Shown here one piece after another: positions 12,801-24,158 of a DNA stretch of 64,000 bases (position 1 is its first letter; every line of letters begins with the position of its first letter). A model generated the notes under the pieces. The model saw nothing but the letters and a program-made list of their open reading frames with translations, was not told where the DNA came from and did not search any database. A program made the position numbers and the translations under genes. Source of the DNA: Casuarina equisetifolia (taxonomy: Eukaryota > Streptophyta > Magnoliopsida > Fagales > Casuarinaceae); assembly GCA_028551475.1 (NCBI GenBank), contig CM052354.1, positions 14,407,258-14,471,257 of the forward strand, read 5' to 3'.

Positions 12801-15800
12801 AGTTACTGTGACAAGCTATAAGAAAAATGACATGCTTACCCTGTCAGAAAAATCCAGAAGATGTAAGTGCGTTTTTCTGATAACCATAATAAAGGTGACA
12901 TGCTAACCCTATCAGAAAAAGCAGAACAAGCTTGCAAATATAACTGACCAAATAGTTGACACTATAACTGACCATGCAACAAATCCGCCCAGGCTATAAA
13001 AAATTTCCAGAAGTGAAAAACTAGATATTGGAAAAACATCATTCAAACTAAGTTACAGCTTCATCTCTCTCGCATCTTCTCACTGAGCCCATGATTTATA
13101 TTCAGAAGATGGACGAGATAAAGACCAATCATGAAGAAGTTGGTATGACTGTGATGTTCCCTTAAGACTCCAAGTGACTGGCACAAGTAAGAATGGATCA
13201 TTCCAAATTTCACACAGATTCTTTGTTTTGGTACAATCCCAGAACATATAGGCAGGAGAAAAATAGCTGATTTTAGAAATGGTGATTTGATTTGATTTGC
13301 AGTTTGCTTAAAGAGGTTAGGTGCCAATCTGAAGAAAGGAAGGTTCTTTTGCCAAAATTTGAACTTCTTAACCCTGTCCATACAGAAGGGGAGTGATATG
13401 GTAATAACCAGATGAAGGGTAATGCTCTCTTGGAATCCACAGTCGAAGATAGGAAACTTTTAAAATCAATTATTTTATCCTTTTTTCTTCTTTGTTTTCC
13501 CTTTCTCTTCTCCTTTGTCCTTCACAAATGCTAATAGGCTGGAGGCATTCAATAAGGGTAAGGCAGTGAAGATATGGGCTGGGAAACATGTCCAAAATCT
13601 GATCCAAGCCAACCAAAAGATATGAATGTGGGGCCAATGGGTCCCATCCCCTCTGTAATATATAGTACACCAGAAATAGGGGGACCTTCAAGAGCTTGGG
13701 CTTTCTGTTGATACACTTAAAGCATGTCTTTCAGAGATAATTGTTTGTTTAGATGTCCATGGATGGCAATTGTCCTCAATTTTTTTGCGCCTTTTTTTGG
13801 TCTTTTCAGGAGGGAGCCGGTGGATTTCAGTTCTTCCTTTACAATGAACTTTCATTTCCTTATCTACAGAAAAAAGCTGTAGTTGATATTCATTAATATG
13901 TCTACATGTGTGAGTGTGTGCACGTGCGCACATGTGTATATGCTTAGCTAGCTCTATATTATTATCTCGGAAAGGGCTATCTAGCCAATAATACAGGGCA
14001 CCAAATCAGGTAGATCAAAAGAATTTCATATAACCATAAAAGCAATGACATCGCTGTTTTGCATGGGGATCCTGAATTAATATTCACTAGGCATTAGATA
14101 TGTGCTTTCACTCAACTGTCTCACTGACTTTTGGAAATGTTAAAGATCCTAGTGAAAATTATTTACACCTTCATAAAAAATTTCAAAAAACGAATTTGAG
14201 CAGTCAATTTTGAATGGTCCAAAGAATACAACCAAACATATTTAACTTTTGATGATTTGAGCAGTCAATTCTATACCGTCCAAAAAGGTCTAGGATCAAA
14301 GTAATTCAATCCAGAATGCCAGACCAAACAGTTTCATAAAAAATGGACAAAAACATTGGCAACTGGTCAAACCTCTGGCACAGAGGTAATATTTACAAGG
14401 TTGCACAAATTTTTAGTCTCATTCACACAAACCAATTCCAATTAACTTTTATATCCCCAACTAACTGATAGTCATTAGTAAAGTTCAACATAAAGGGGGA
14501 AAAAAATAAAGTTTCAAGCTGCTATCATCAAACCATATAAACAATTTAGGTATAGCCTCAAATCATTCATGAAGGAACATTCCCAATAGCTAATTTTCAG
14601 AACATTACAACTGCTGACACCAATACATATCCATAGTCATACAACTCCACAGAGTCAGAAGACTCGCATAAAGAGTTGACACAATTTTTTATTAAATGTT
14701 GATTCTCAATAGAAGATTCCTTCTTTTCTTGATACATGTTTGCATTAAACGTTGATCGTTAATAAAAGATCTCTTCATTTTCTTTTCTTATAAGCAACCA
14801 TAAAAGAAGAGAGAAAGAGGATTATACTGTTTTGTACGTTAAATGATATCCCCTGTTTTGGAATACAGTTTTTTCCATTTGTGAGGTCCAAATCCAAACA
14901 ATATTTAACCAAATGAGCTTTCATGCTATCTCTCACCAATAACAGCTTTTCAAAACAAAACATATAACAGTTTTCAAATACCAACATGCCATTATATGCT
15001 TCTTAAAAACATTTTCCATCTTCATGGAAGAAGAATGATTTGCAAACACATGCCCATTTTCTCACTTGTTACCTAAAACAATTTAACAAGAATTTAAAAC
15101 GTGAAGACTAGCCATCATGGAATGAAGGCTGCTCATTCATTACAGGCGGTCCTTCCTTCCCACCTTAGATATCCATTACCTTCAACACCACAGAAGAAGG
15201 CAACGATGAAACTCCACACCTTTGGGAAACTTTGCGCAATGAAGATCTATCCTGTAGAGAAGAGGGGCTAGAGATGGACTTCCTATGTAGAGTCGATGAT
15301 AAGGTGTCTTCCCTCCTCTAAAAAGCTGTATAAAAGGTTGAAGAGGGGCCTTCCACCCCAGCCAAGTGGAGTGGGTGGGGCAAGGGTGGGCAAGACCCAC
15401 CTCCCCCCTCCCCTCACTTCAGGGTAAGGGTAACAGCCACACCATTGAGGCCTGCCCACTGCCTTTTCTTTCCCCTGGGTCTTTTGCTTAGTTTCTTTTA
15501 TGTTTGGAGAAACTAAAGTTGGAATATTTTTAGCTTCTTCATATTCAAGAAACAATTTTCAATTATTCAAACAAATTTCCAGATATAGTCCCCACAAATA
15601 ACATTTTCCGATGTGTACTTCTCTGGGACTCAAAACTTGAAACCAAAGTACCTTTCAAAAACTTTACCACATAGGTGCCAGAGTTTCACGTTTCTATACA
15701 GTTTTGTAAAGCTTCATTTGTGTAAAATCATTTCACATGCTTCCGTGGATCTTTTTTCCAAGGCTTTCAACACAATTCACTAATTAGTACATATTTGTAC

Positions 15801-18800
15801 CTTTGATGAGAACTTCTTACTGTTAAATACAAATTATTTGTTGTTCATGCCATACAGTGTGAAGGCTTTTATTTTTTCCCCTCTCGTAGATCATCAAATA
15901 TAATATTGTGAAATATGACGAGGATTCTGAAATCCTAAATCAATCTCTTCCAACAGTTCATTGTCCCAATAACCATGGAAAGTTAATTAGATAATTTAAG
16001 AAATTGTAGCTTAAGGTTTTATTCAAGCAAGTCTTATTTGTTGTTCAAAACTTCCAACCGACAAAAGTTAGCTGCTAGACAAGATACACACAGAGATCGA
16101 GAAAGAGAAGAGAGAAGAGAGGAGGGGCGGAGGGGCGGAGGGGAGGGGAGAACAAAAATGCATACCTGAACGTCAACCTTCATGACAATATTCAGCTGGT
16201 GCAAATCCAATCCAGACAGCTTTCCTGCTGAAACTGCAGTAGCCAAGGAAGAAAGAGTAACCTTTCCATCTCCAGCCTTGGCAGATATACGATCATTTCT
16301 TAAAGTCTCTGCACGTAATTCAGCCCTTTCACGCGCAATTTCAAGGGAATCAACAACCTCAAATTCATCACCAGCAATAGGAACATTATTTAATCCAATC
16401 ACCTGCAGATTTATACAGAGGAAAATCATAAAACTAACGAACAAAGGAGTGGTTAGGAGCTGTAACTCACAACCACGCCTATACAAGGTCAGCAACCTGC
16501 TCTTTCACATAAATATACTTCTGAAGAGGGCCTCTGAGGCAAATTGCATAAAGAATCAATTATAATTATTAATCTACAAAACATCAAATCTGTGAAGGAA
16601 ACTCTATATATGCTCCTCTATACATAAATCCAAAGACTGGGTTAACTGGGCCATCTTAAGTTTGAAACATTTTTATATGGCCCTTTTCTATTCCTCTTTC
16701 ATATGGTTATAACCAAAACAACTTGAATGAAGTTGTATTATATACTCTAAAAGCAATGGCCGTTGTAATTCTCATAGCTGTCTTCTTTCATTAAACCATC
16801 CTATAGAGAAAAGTTGCACCCATATTTATAGGCTAATGCCTGAACCTAATAAACTCAAGACTGCTTAGACTTCAACAACAAAATCACATAACCAAATAAC
16901 TAGCACATAAACGATCATAGTAATAGTTGTAATTATATTAGCAACAATAACACGAATAACATGCCTAAAATAAGACCTAATGGACCAAGAAATAAGTTTA
17001 CACCCAAAATTATCAAATTACATAAGCCAAAATTACATAGACATAGCCTAAAATAAATTTTCTTCTTGTCACCCACATCATTCTCATATTTGGCGAAAAC
17101 CCATCCTCAAGTTCTGAAGTAGTTTAGAATTGGATATTTTGACCTTACAGATTAAAACCTTAACAAAATAGAAGAGTTTTGATTTGATCAACATGTAGAT
17201 TTCCAATATAACCACTAAGAATACCAAGAGTGTATCAACAATAGAGTTCATTTTGAGAACATATAAATGTTTCTTCCTAGACAAATATTTTCTTTAAATA
17301 ACTATGTTTTGACTCAGTTATTAAGATCTTTAATTTAACTACACTAATTGATTTTGACATTGTTGCACATTGTAAAGCTTGGTTCATTAACCTAATCCAT
17401 TTCCAGGATTAAGGCATAACACATTCACTTCCAAATATTCCATAATAAGAAGAGAACCCTCACACTTTCTTGCATAATCGATCATTAACAAATCACCTAA
17501 TTAAAGAGCATGAAACTGAATTATCCTGAAGATCTTTTTGAAATTCAGAAAGTGATTTACCCTATCCAAATTCGATTAAGTTTGACTATTACTCATATTG
17601 GCACTTCACAAACTCGATTGACTCTCAAAGAATCTTCGTGAAAGCATCAAGTAGACCAAATTGATGTAAGACAAAGGCTCCATTACTCTAGCCCTAAGGA
17701 AATGTTTATATTCTTGGAAAAAAAATTGATTACTAGTTTGAAAAAGTGATTTTTAAAATTTAAAATAAAAAAGGAGATAAGGTTGGATGTGTGGTTCTGA
17801 AAATCAGAAAGTACGAACTACCACTAAATATACCTAATAAAATAGACCTGCAGGAAGGCCAGCCTCCCACGAATCAGAAAAAGAGAAAAAAAAAAAAAAT
17901 CTTCTCTGTTTTTCATTTCTTTTATGTTTGAAGGACTATTTTCAGAATGAAATCCAACACAATTTTCAAAAAAACTGTTCCATTAACAAAAAAATTTCAT
18001 ACGCAGTCCCTGCAAACATCACTTTGACTTTATTTTCTCACAAACCCTTTTCAAAACCTGTACAGGAATAAAGGATAGAAATAAATTAAGTAGAAACCTG
18101 TATAGGGGTAGAGGGTCCAGCTTCCTGAACACGATCTCCACCATCATCAAATAGAGCCCGCACCTGACCATGGACATAACAAAAATGTCAATTCAAATTG
18201 GGTTCTATTAATTATGGGAAAACAACTAGATATACCAAGCTTGTCCAACTTAATCGTCCAGTCACATGGGCATCAAATTTCATCTTAAAGAAAGTTTCTC
18301 AAGAGTTTCAAACTCTTATGTAACAACCTTTCCAAATGCTTCTCCACAAACTACAATATCCCCTGTTTTAATAGTCCCATTCTGCACAATAAACGTAGCT
18401 AAGGGTCCTTTTGCTTTATGAAGACCTGCCTCAATGACAGTGCCCTTTCCACTTCTGTCAGGATTAGCCTTCAACTCTTGTAACTAAAAAAATGCACATG
18501 ATTAGGATATAAAAGAGAAAGATGACAAAAAAAGCAAGACAGAGATCTGCATCTGAGAGGCAGACGCCCCCACTCCTTCCTTCTTCCTTTTCTCTTCTCT
18601 GCACAAACTCAGTCATAGGTCATTTGTTTTACTTTTTTCAGGGGTGGGAGTAGCAAAAATATGACCTTGTAACTTATCACAGGAATTATATCAAAGTCAA
18701 ACCTGTTTCCACATTACTGGCTTCTAACTCACCTCTGCAACAAGCAAGACTGTTTCCAGAAGTTCATGCACGTTCTCCCCCTTAAGAGCACTAACCTGTT

Positions 18801-21629
18801 GAAACGAGATTGAATGATAAAAGATTTCTGAAAGGAACAGAATAAAGCATAAATGTCAAGTTTCTTTCCAACTCCTGCACTAAAGATATAAAAAACCTGA
18901 ATCATTGGGATATCACCACCCCACTCTTCAGGCATTAGGCCAATTGAAGAAAGCTCCTGCATGACCTGTTCTGGCTTAGCTCCCTCTTTATCTATCTGTA
19001 AAATGGAAGAACTAGGATTTCAAATCAGCATATTCTGAAGCCATGACAACAAAACGCATGGTATCTCAAAAAGAAAAGGAAAAAAAATCAAAGAAAACAG
19101 AAAACCACTCTATTACAGCTGACATGCCTTATTTATAGCGATCACAATTGGTACTCCAGCTGCTTTGGCATGAGCTATGGCCTCATTTGTTTGAGGACGT
19201 ATTCCATCATCAGCAGCTACTACAATGATAGCAATGTCCGTCACCCTTGCTCCACGAGCCCTCATTGCTCCAAAAGCCTGCAAAAGCAGAGATAATAGAA
19301 TATCATACAAAGCAATAAAAGTACAAGCAACTTATAGTTCACATTAGAATTTACAACCCATACTAAAAAAAATAATTAGTCACCCAAATAATGACTACCA
19401 AAACCCAAGCATGGCTCACAAAGGAAAAAACTAGTAAACAAAGGTGTATATCACGCTAATGTAGTCACTACTATCTTCTTATATGCAAAATTTAATGTGT
19501 TAGCTGGAAATTGTACCTCATGTCCAGGGGTGTCGAGGAAAACACATGACTGCTCCTTGCCATCTACAGGAACTAGCATCTTATACGCACCAATTCCTTG
19601 AGTAATCCCGCCTGCTTCTGAGGCAGTTACCTGCAAAATATCTAGCAGTCAAGCTACAATTGGATACTAGCTATGGCATGACATTAGCAAAAAACCTTGT
19701 ATAAAATCTAAATCCAATAAATGAGTCAAACAAGACAAGGAATAGTTTCTCTAAAATTGTACATTTTGTCCAAACCATAAATATATTCTCACAATAGGAG
19801 AGAAGAAAGCAGGTATTCAAAAATTACTAAGAATACAAGCCATAAGACCTTATACCACAATGGGCATTGCAAAACAAACTGCAATTAGCATCAAGATGAT
19901 TAAGCTTCCATGTACCTTGCTCTTCCGAATATAATCCAAAAGGGTTGTCTGCCAATGGTTAGCAGCAAAAAGATATTAGCAAAGTTTACCTATCAGGATA
20001 TAATACCATTCAAAGCAAGACCAAGACAAAATAGGAAAAGATAAATAAGATCCAAACGAAAAATGACAAACAAAATCACTACACACTTACCTTCCCATGA
20101 TCCACATGACCCATTATAGTGATAACAGGAGGCCGATCCTGTAGTTTGTCCAAGTCTTCTTCATCAAGGATTTCCTTCTTTCTGGCCATTTCTTCCACTT
20201 TAATGGGGTCAGCATTTAAGACTTCTACATCATACTCTTTACATATCATTTTCACCATATCTTTGTCTAGAGTGTGCACCCCATCAGGCTTTATCCCTTT
20301 TGAGTAAAAATAACCCAGAATTTCACCTTCACCAATAGCCAAGTTGTTGGCTAACTCCTCTATTGACATACCTTCTTTCCGAACCTCAAGAATTTCTACT
20401 TTTACAGGAGCAGCTTCTTTGGCAGCCTGAAGTCTAGCCGCCTTCCGACTAGCTTTACTCCATTTCCTCCCCTTCCTCGCCACAGCTGCTCCTGGAATAG
20501 AGACATTAAGTTCTGAAGAAACCTCATCTGGAATGTCAACATCATCATCAAACATTCGTCTTCGTTGTCCTCCACCAGCTGGAGCATTTTTTTTACGATA
20601 ATCATCTTTGAATCTTCCAGGGGGAGAGCCTTTTCCTGGTCGTGCAGGGGCTAAGACTGCTTCAGCAATCAGAGGATCAACCGCTGGTTTCTTAGAAGCA
20701 AATTTGTCAATCAAAATTGGCTTCCGTTCTGTAGTTGTCATGTTTGTATCAGTTTCATCAATTACCGATGACTTTGAAACTGCCCCAACATCCTTCAAGA
20801 TAACTGGTTTCTTTATCACATGCGGAGAAGAAGCCACAGAAGGCTTAGCTTGTAATTTTGGCTGAGGTCGCAAAGTTGGTTGCAAGGGTCTAGAAGAAGT
20901 AGTTGCTTGAGATTCTATCTTTTCCTGTCGCCCTTCTTTAATCTCATCTTTCTCAATTGTCTTGCTAGGCTTTGCTGGCGGTTCCTTCACAACCTTTTGC
21001 ACGTTTGCAACCATGTCCCCTTTCCGCCATACACTCTTTGAGGATTTAGAATTTCGAGTCAACTTACCACTTGCTTCAGTACTTCTAATAGGTTGCGTCG
21101 ATTTATTTACAAGCCCGCTATCTCTCCTGCCTCCCGGCTTATTTAGCCTCGAAGTCTCTAGTTTTTCTGCCTTCTCCAATACCTCTCCGAGTGACTCAAT
21201 CACCTTATTCCTCTCCTTAACATCCTCAAGCGTGTCTCCATCAGAAGAATCCCCATCGGTTGAAGATGGGTTCCAAGTGACTGAAAGGGGCCCGCCCTTG
21301 GACCCGGAGGAGGATGTCAACACAGGCTTAGGTGCGGGCTTGAGGAGAAAATCAGAATCACGGTCCTCACCTTTACCTCCCCCTCTTCCTATATTGGTCT
21401 TATTAGATGAATCAAGGGACACTGCATCGCCTTTTTCGGGGACGAAATCAGTTGTTGTGACTGAATATTTACAGCTGGACAACAGCATGCACGGCCATCC
21501 CTGCTTCTTGGCCCTGAAATTCCCTTCAGACAAAGAAACCCTCCTATGCACCGAGAAGTGAGACCTTTCAGACACTACACTGCTTCCCAAACTCGCCAGG
21601 GAGGCCAGAGAAGCCATTGTTCCTTGCAT
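9833..21629 (-). CDS. FUG1: chloroplast translation initiation factor IF-2, 12 coding exons
   Basis: Plastid GTPase that brings formyl-Met initiator tRNA to the 30S subunit and promotes subunit joining. Exons: 21629-20091, 19948-19916, 19630-19517, 19277-19128, 18995-18897, 18795-18733, 18483-18328, 18163-18098, 16402-16166, 12760-12485, 11787-11599, 9994-9833 (stop TAG). The product is 1027 residues, very close to the Arabidopsis protein as I recall it (about 1026). The first in-frame Met (21629) follows an in-frame TAA; a second Met at 21617 is an alternative start. Domains: Ser/Arg-rich transit peptide, basic low-complexity region, IF2_N near 409-472, then G motifs GHVDHGKT (507-514), GGITQ near 531, DTPGHE (557-562), NKID (611-614) and SALKG (647-651). 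Domain II follows, then the IF-2 domain starting SGLDLHQ near 803, and the C-terminal tRNA-binding domain. Every intron is phase 0. All key GTPase residues are present, so the gene looks functional. Confidence 0.96.
9995..11598 (-). other. IF-2 intron 11 with internal tandem duplication
   Basis: A GT-AG intron of 1604 bp between the last two coding exons. The donor is GTATGAC after the KEMVKE codons, and the acceptor is CAG before VNAGLECG. It contains two diverged copies of a segment of about 310 bp (listed separately). No transposon was recognised. Confidence 0.9.
10787..11410. repeat. diverged tandem duplication, two units of about 310 bp
   Basis: Unit 1 (about 10787-11095) and unit 2 (about 11098-11410) align along most of their length. 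Examples are TTATGTGCACGTTCACCTTT against TTATGTGTATTTCAATTTT, and CAGAAGAACACCATTTAACC against CAGAAGACCACCATTCAACC. The divergence is large, so the duplication is old. Both copies lie inside intron 11 of the IF-2 gene. Confidence 0.82.
11788..12484 (-). other. IF-2 intron 10
   Basis: A GT-AG intron of 697 bp, placed by the domain-IV codons on its two sides (GLLDAVQ before, [10 protein letters not shown] after). Nothing else was recognised inside. Confidence 0.9.
13061..13400 (-). mobile_element. possible LINE remnant (RT-associated zinc-finger region)
   Basis: On the minus strand one frame reads [20 protein letters not shown]. This resembles the plant LINE region after reverse transcriptase (zf-RVT), where a HLFWxCPKTxxLWxxW pattern is common. 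The key first cysteines are not seen. The reading is interrupted and no poly(A) tail or target duplication was found. It could instead be chance similarity. Confidence 0.3.
16124..16148 (+). other. G-quadruplex-type motif next to the exon 9 donor
   Basis: Four runs of four guanines occur at 16124-16127, 16132-16135, 16140-16143 and 16145-16148, with loops of 4, 4 and 1 bases. The motif lies in a homopurine-rich tract (about 16096-16150). It is 17 bp inside intron 9 from its 5' splice site (16165). The G-rich strand is the template strand of the IF-2 gene, so the pre-mRNA would carry the C-rich complement. Confidence 0.85.
16403..18097 (-). other. IF-2 intron 8
   Basis: A GT-AG intron of 1695 bp between the short exon 8 (ending PSTPIQ) and exon 9 (starting [11 protein letters not shown]). 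AT-rich; no gene or complete transposon was recognised. Confidence 0.88.
18996..19127 (-). other. non-canonical GC-AG intron (IF-2 intron 4)
   Basis: The exon ends AATAAG and the intron begins GCATGT, ending in TTTTACAG before ATAGATAAAGAG. Keeping the exon boundary at this point preserves NKID, the G4 motif of the GTPase. No GT donor at this junction gives an uninterrupted NKID. GC donors with AG upstream are a known minor class of U2 introns. Confidence 0.88.
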
Positions 21630-22250
21630 ACTTGCTACGACTAATTTTTAGCATGGAAACCCACCAGTCTCTGCTTCCAATTCTTAGAATTCCTCATCCT
21701 TCACACTGTGTATGAATTCGTATTCCGGATCAATTAGTTCAGCTCCTACCAGCAGTTTAGAAACAGAGAACAGAAACACATTCAGGCAAACCGCTCGTCC
21801 AAGAATGAATATTACGTAATACACAGAAATGGAAGTCTCACAGAATTTAGTGGAGCTATAAGAAAAGCTTGTACCTCGCTCCCTTAATCTTGTGAATTCT
21901 TTTGAGAAGAGTGGCAACAGCGTCCGGGAACCTCCAGAGTTGGAAACAATCGTGTGTTTGGAAGAAGAGAAAAAGAGTGTGGGTGCGCACCTGGACGCCT
22001 GCGTCGGAAGGGAATTTGAGAGGAGTTGGTCCTTGTGGTTTTGGAGAGCGGTGATGATATGGGGAGGACGGAAAAGGCCAAGTTTGAGAGCCGACGAATC
22101 CGTGTGGCTGCTTCTCTACCGAACAATTAACTGTGAACAAACGTGATAAGGCTGGATCGTTCCAATGGAGCCGCGAGTTGTTATGGCTTTTTTTCTTTTT
22201 TTCTTTTCTTTTTTCTGTTAATAATAAAGTACAGGAAAAAAAAAACAAAA
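21630..22250 (-). promoter_or_regulatory. 5' leader and promoter region of the IF-2 gene
   Basis: The region upstream of the start codon has an in-frame stop just before the first Met. A candidate 5' splice site, GAG followed by GTACAAGC, lies at 21874/21873, with candidate acceptors nearer the start codon. An intron in the 5' leader is therefore plausible. The GC-richer, pyrimidine-rich segment at about 21880-22150 would be the first leader exon and core promoter. The transcription start cannot be placed from sequence alone. Confidence 0.4.
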
Positions 22251-22660
22251 ACTCTTAGATAGGTCTCCTTCTTACCAAACTTAATCCTTTCAGAACAGTG
22301 AGTTATCTTTAGATTTGGATACATTTAAAAATAAAATGTATATGATTATTTGGTTTAAATTCCATGTCTTTTTTATTCCTCTTTTTTATGCATATGCTCG
22401 ATGCACTCCCTATACAGTGAAAGCAAAGGACTAAGACTCATCGTTTTAGGCCCATACCCACGATACAAAGACTACATCTAAATCACTATCCCACCTTCGG
22501 TTTTTATCCAAATAGGAGTCCGATCCAACTCTATTTGGTCCCGGGCCCATCCCATCTCTTACTAGAGAAGTAGAAGACACGACTGTCCAACACCCTCCTA
22601 ATTATGCCGATTCCATCATGTAGCCACCAAACTAAAAGGCCAAGCTACAACGTAGCATTC
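22251..22660. other. unassigned upstream intergenic DNA
   Basis: This is the short gap between the IF-2 5' region and the Gypsy cluster. It contains a GC-rich patch near 22490-22560 with no recognised gene. Confidence 0.4.
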
Positions 22661-23092
22661 GCGCCTAGAGTTAGTTAAGTTGAGTTAGTCAAAACCATTA
22701 GGATTTATTCTTTTTAAAGGGACATGATTTCTATGTGGGGGGATAGTCTTGACTGTTAGTTTTATTTTTAGAATATAGTTTTGGTTTGAAAGTTTCCATA
22801 CGAGCTCTACCATTCCTCACAAAAGATGACCTTGTTAGTGATAGACTAGCAACAAGTGGTATTGAAGTCTTCCAATCCACAAATGGAGACAAAAGTCACA
22901 AAGGTAAATTTTGATATACAGTCAATCAAGGATACTATGGCTATTTTGATTTCCAAAGTTGACACTTTGTCAACATAGAAGAAGATGCTATTGATAAAGG
23001 TGGATGCATTATTCTTCTTTTAGCCATACAAGAGAATTTGGTTCTAGCCAAGGAGAAATCACTAGTCAAGGAGTGTAGGAAGGTCAGCAAAT
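22661..23092 (+). mobile_element. Gypsy LTR end, primer site and gag start
   Basis: GTGGTATTGAAGTC near 22857 resembles the initiator-Met primer site TGGTATCAGAGC. It is followed by a gag-like start (reading METKVTKVNFD near 22883). This is a short broken piece that runs into a different Gypsy LTR. The boundaries are approximate. Confidence 0.5.
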
Positions 23093-24158
23093 TTGTTGCT
23101 TGCTAACTTAAATGGGATTGGAATGGTAGGTGTGTGCTCTAGCATGGGCACAATGAGATGCACCTAAAGGCTTCTAAGGAAGATTCAAAGTACTCTTAAC
23201 TAATGAAGTTCTAGAGAAACCTAGAAAGCTTTAAAGAAGGTTCTAGATAAATCTAGAACTTGCCAAGGGTTAGTTTTAGTAGAGAATTCTAGAACTTAAT
23301 TTAAGGTCATAGGATTAAATGAATCCTAGCCATTCATTTGTACCCTCCACCCCTATAAATAGGTGTGGTCCCTTCTTGTAGACTAGAGTGTGTAGAGAAA
23401 GCCATTAGTCTTGTACTTTCTTTGTATGTAATAAAAATATCTTTCCATAAAGCCTTCCTCTTCTTAGTTTCTACATTTCTTTTCTTGTGTCTTATGAGTG
23501 AGAGTTAGGCTGACTTAGCCATTCCAAAGAAAGGAAAGGTGCAAAGTGCCACAAAAATCTTAGAATTATCTAACTCCGTGACATCCGATATTAGAGTCAA
23601 GTTCATTAGGATGCATGTTAGGTGTAGAAGAGGAATGGGTAGGAAGCATTCAACAAAGCAATGAGCTATTTTTCCTCCTCCCCAAGTAAGAAAGAGGAAA
23701 GGTTAAAGTCAATCTCAAGATACTGCCACAACATGGGAAGCCAAGGCCATCCTTCTTGAGTAGAGTATTGAAGGATGGCCAAACGAGTGGAACAAATGGA
23801 GTATGATTTCTCTACATTTAAGGCACACGTGTTTGGTGAAGTCGACAAGCTAAAGGCCTCCCTACAAGAGAGGGAAAAAGCCAAGTTGGAGAGGCATGAG
23901 AGCATGGTCAACCTTAAGAAGACAATGAAGGAGATATTGTTGGAACTCCAAGCTTAGGTAGAGTCCCTAAGGGAGTAGCTTAAGGCAGCCAAGATTGATT
24001 GGGGTTGCAATTCAACTAGCACTAGTGGTGCCATTAAAGAAGCTCCATGAGTGGTGGTGCCGCATCCAAGAGAGTTTAATGGTACAAGAAATGCCAAGGA
24101 AGTTGATAATTTCCTATAGCATATGGAGCAATATTTTAAGGGCATGGGCATTAAAGAT

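Larger units (their letters stand above)
12761..16165 (-). other. IF-2 intron 9, the longest
   Basis: A GT-AG intron of 3405 bp between the two exons of the IF-2 domain (after KVDVQ, before GSIEAVRQ). A possible LINE remnant lies at 13061-13400 and a G-quadruplex-type motif at 16124-16148. A GC-richer pyrimidine/purine block occurs at about 15300-15480. No LTR element was recognised inside. Confidence 0.88.

Noticed and set aside
13900-13945. Alternating GTGTGTGCACGTGCGCACATG stretch as a possible regulatory site
   Set aside because: Deep in an intron, too short and too degenerate to support a function; at most a weak Z-DNA-type tract.
15300-15560. 90-codon minus-strand frame in a GC-rich part of IF-2 intron 9
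   Set aside because: It lies wholly inside an intron, has low-complexity composition and no recognisable domain.
20962-21561. 199-codon open frame on the plus strand opposite IF-2 exon 1
   Set aside because: It is the antisense shadow of a long, well-supported coding exon.
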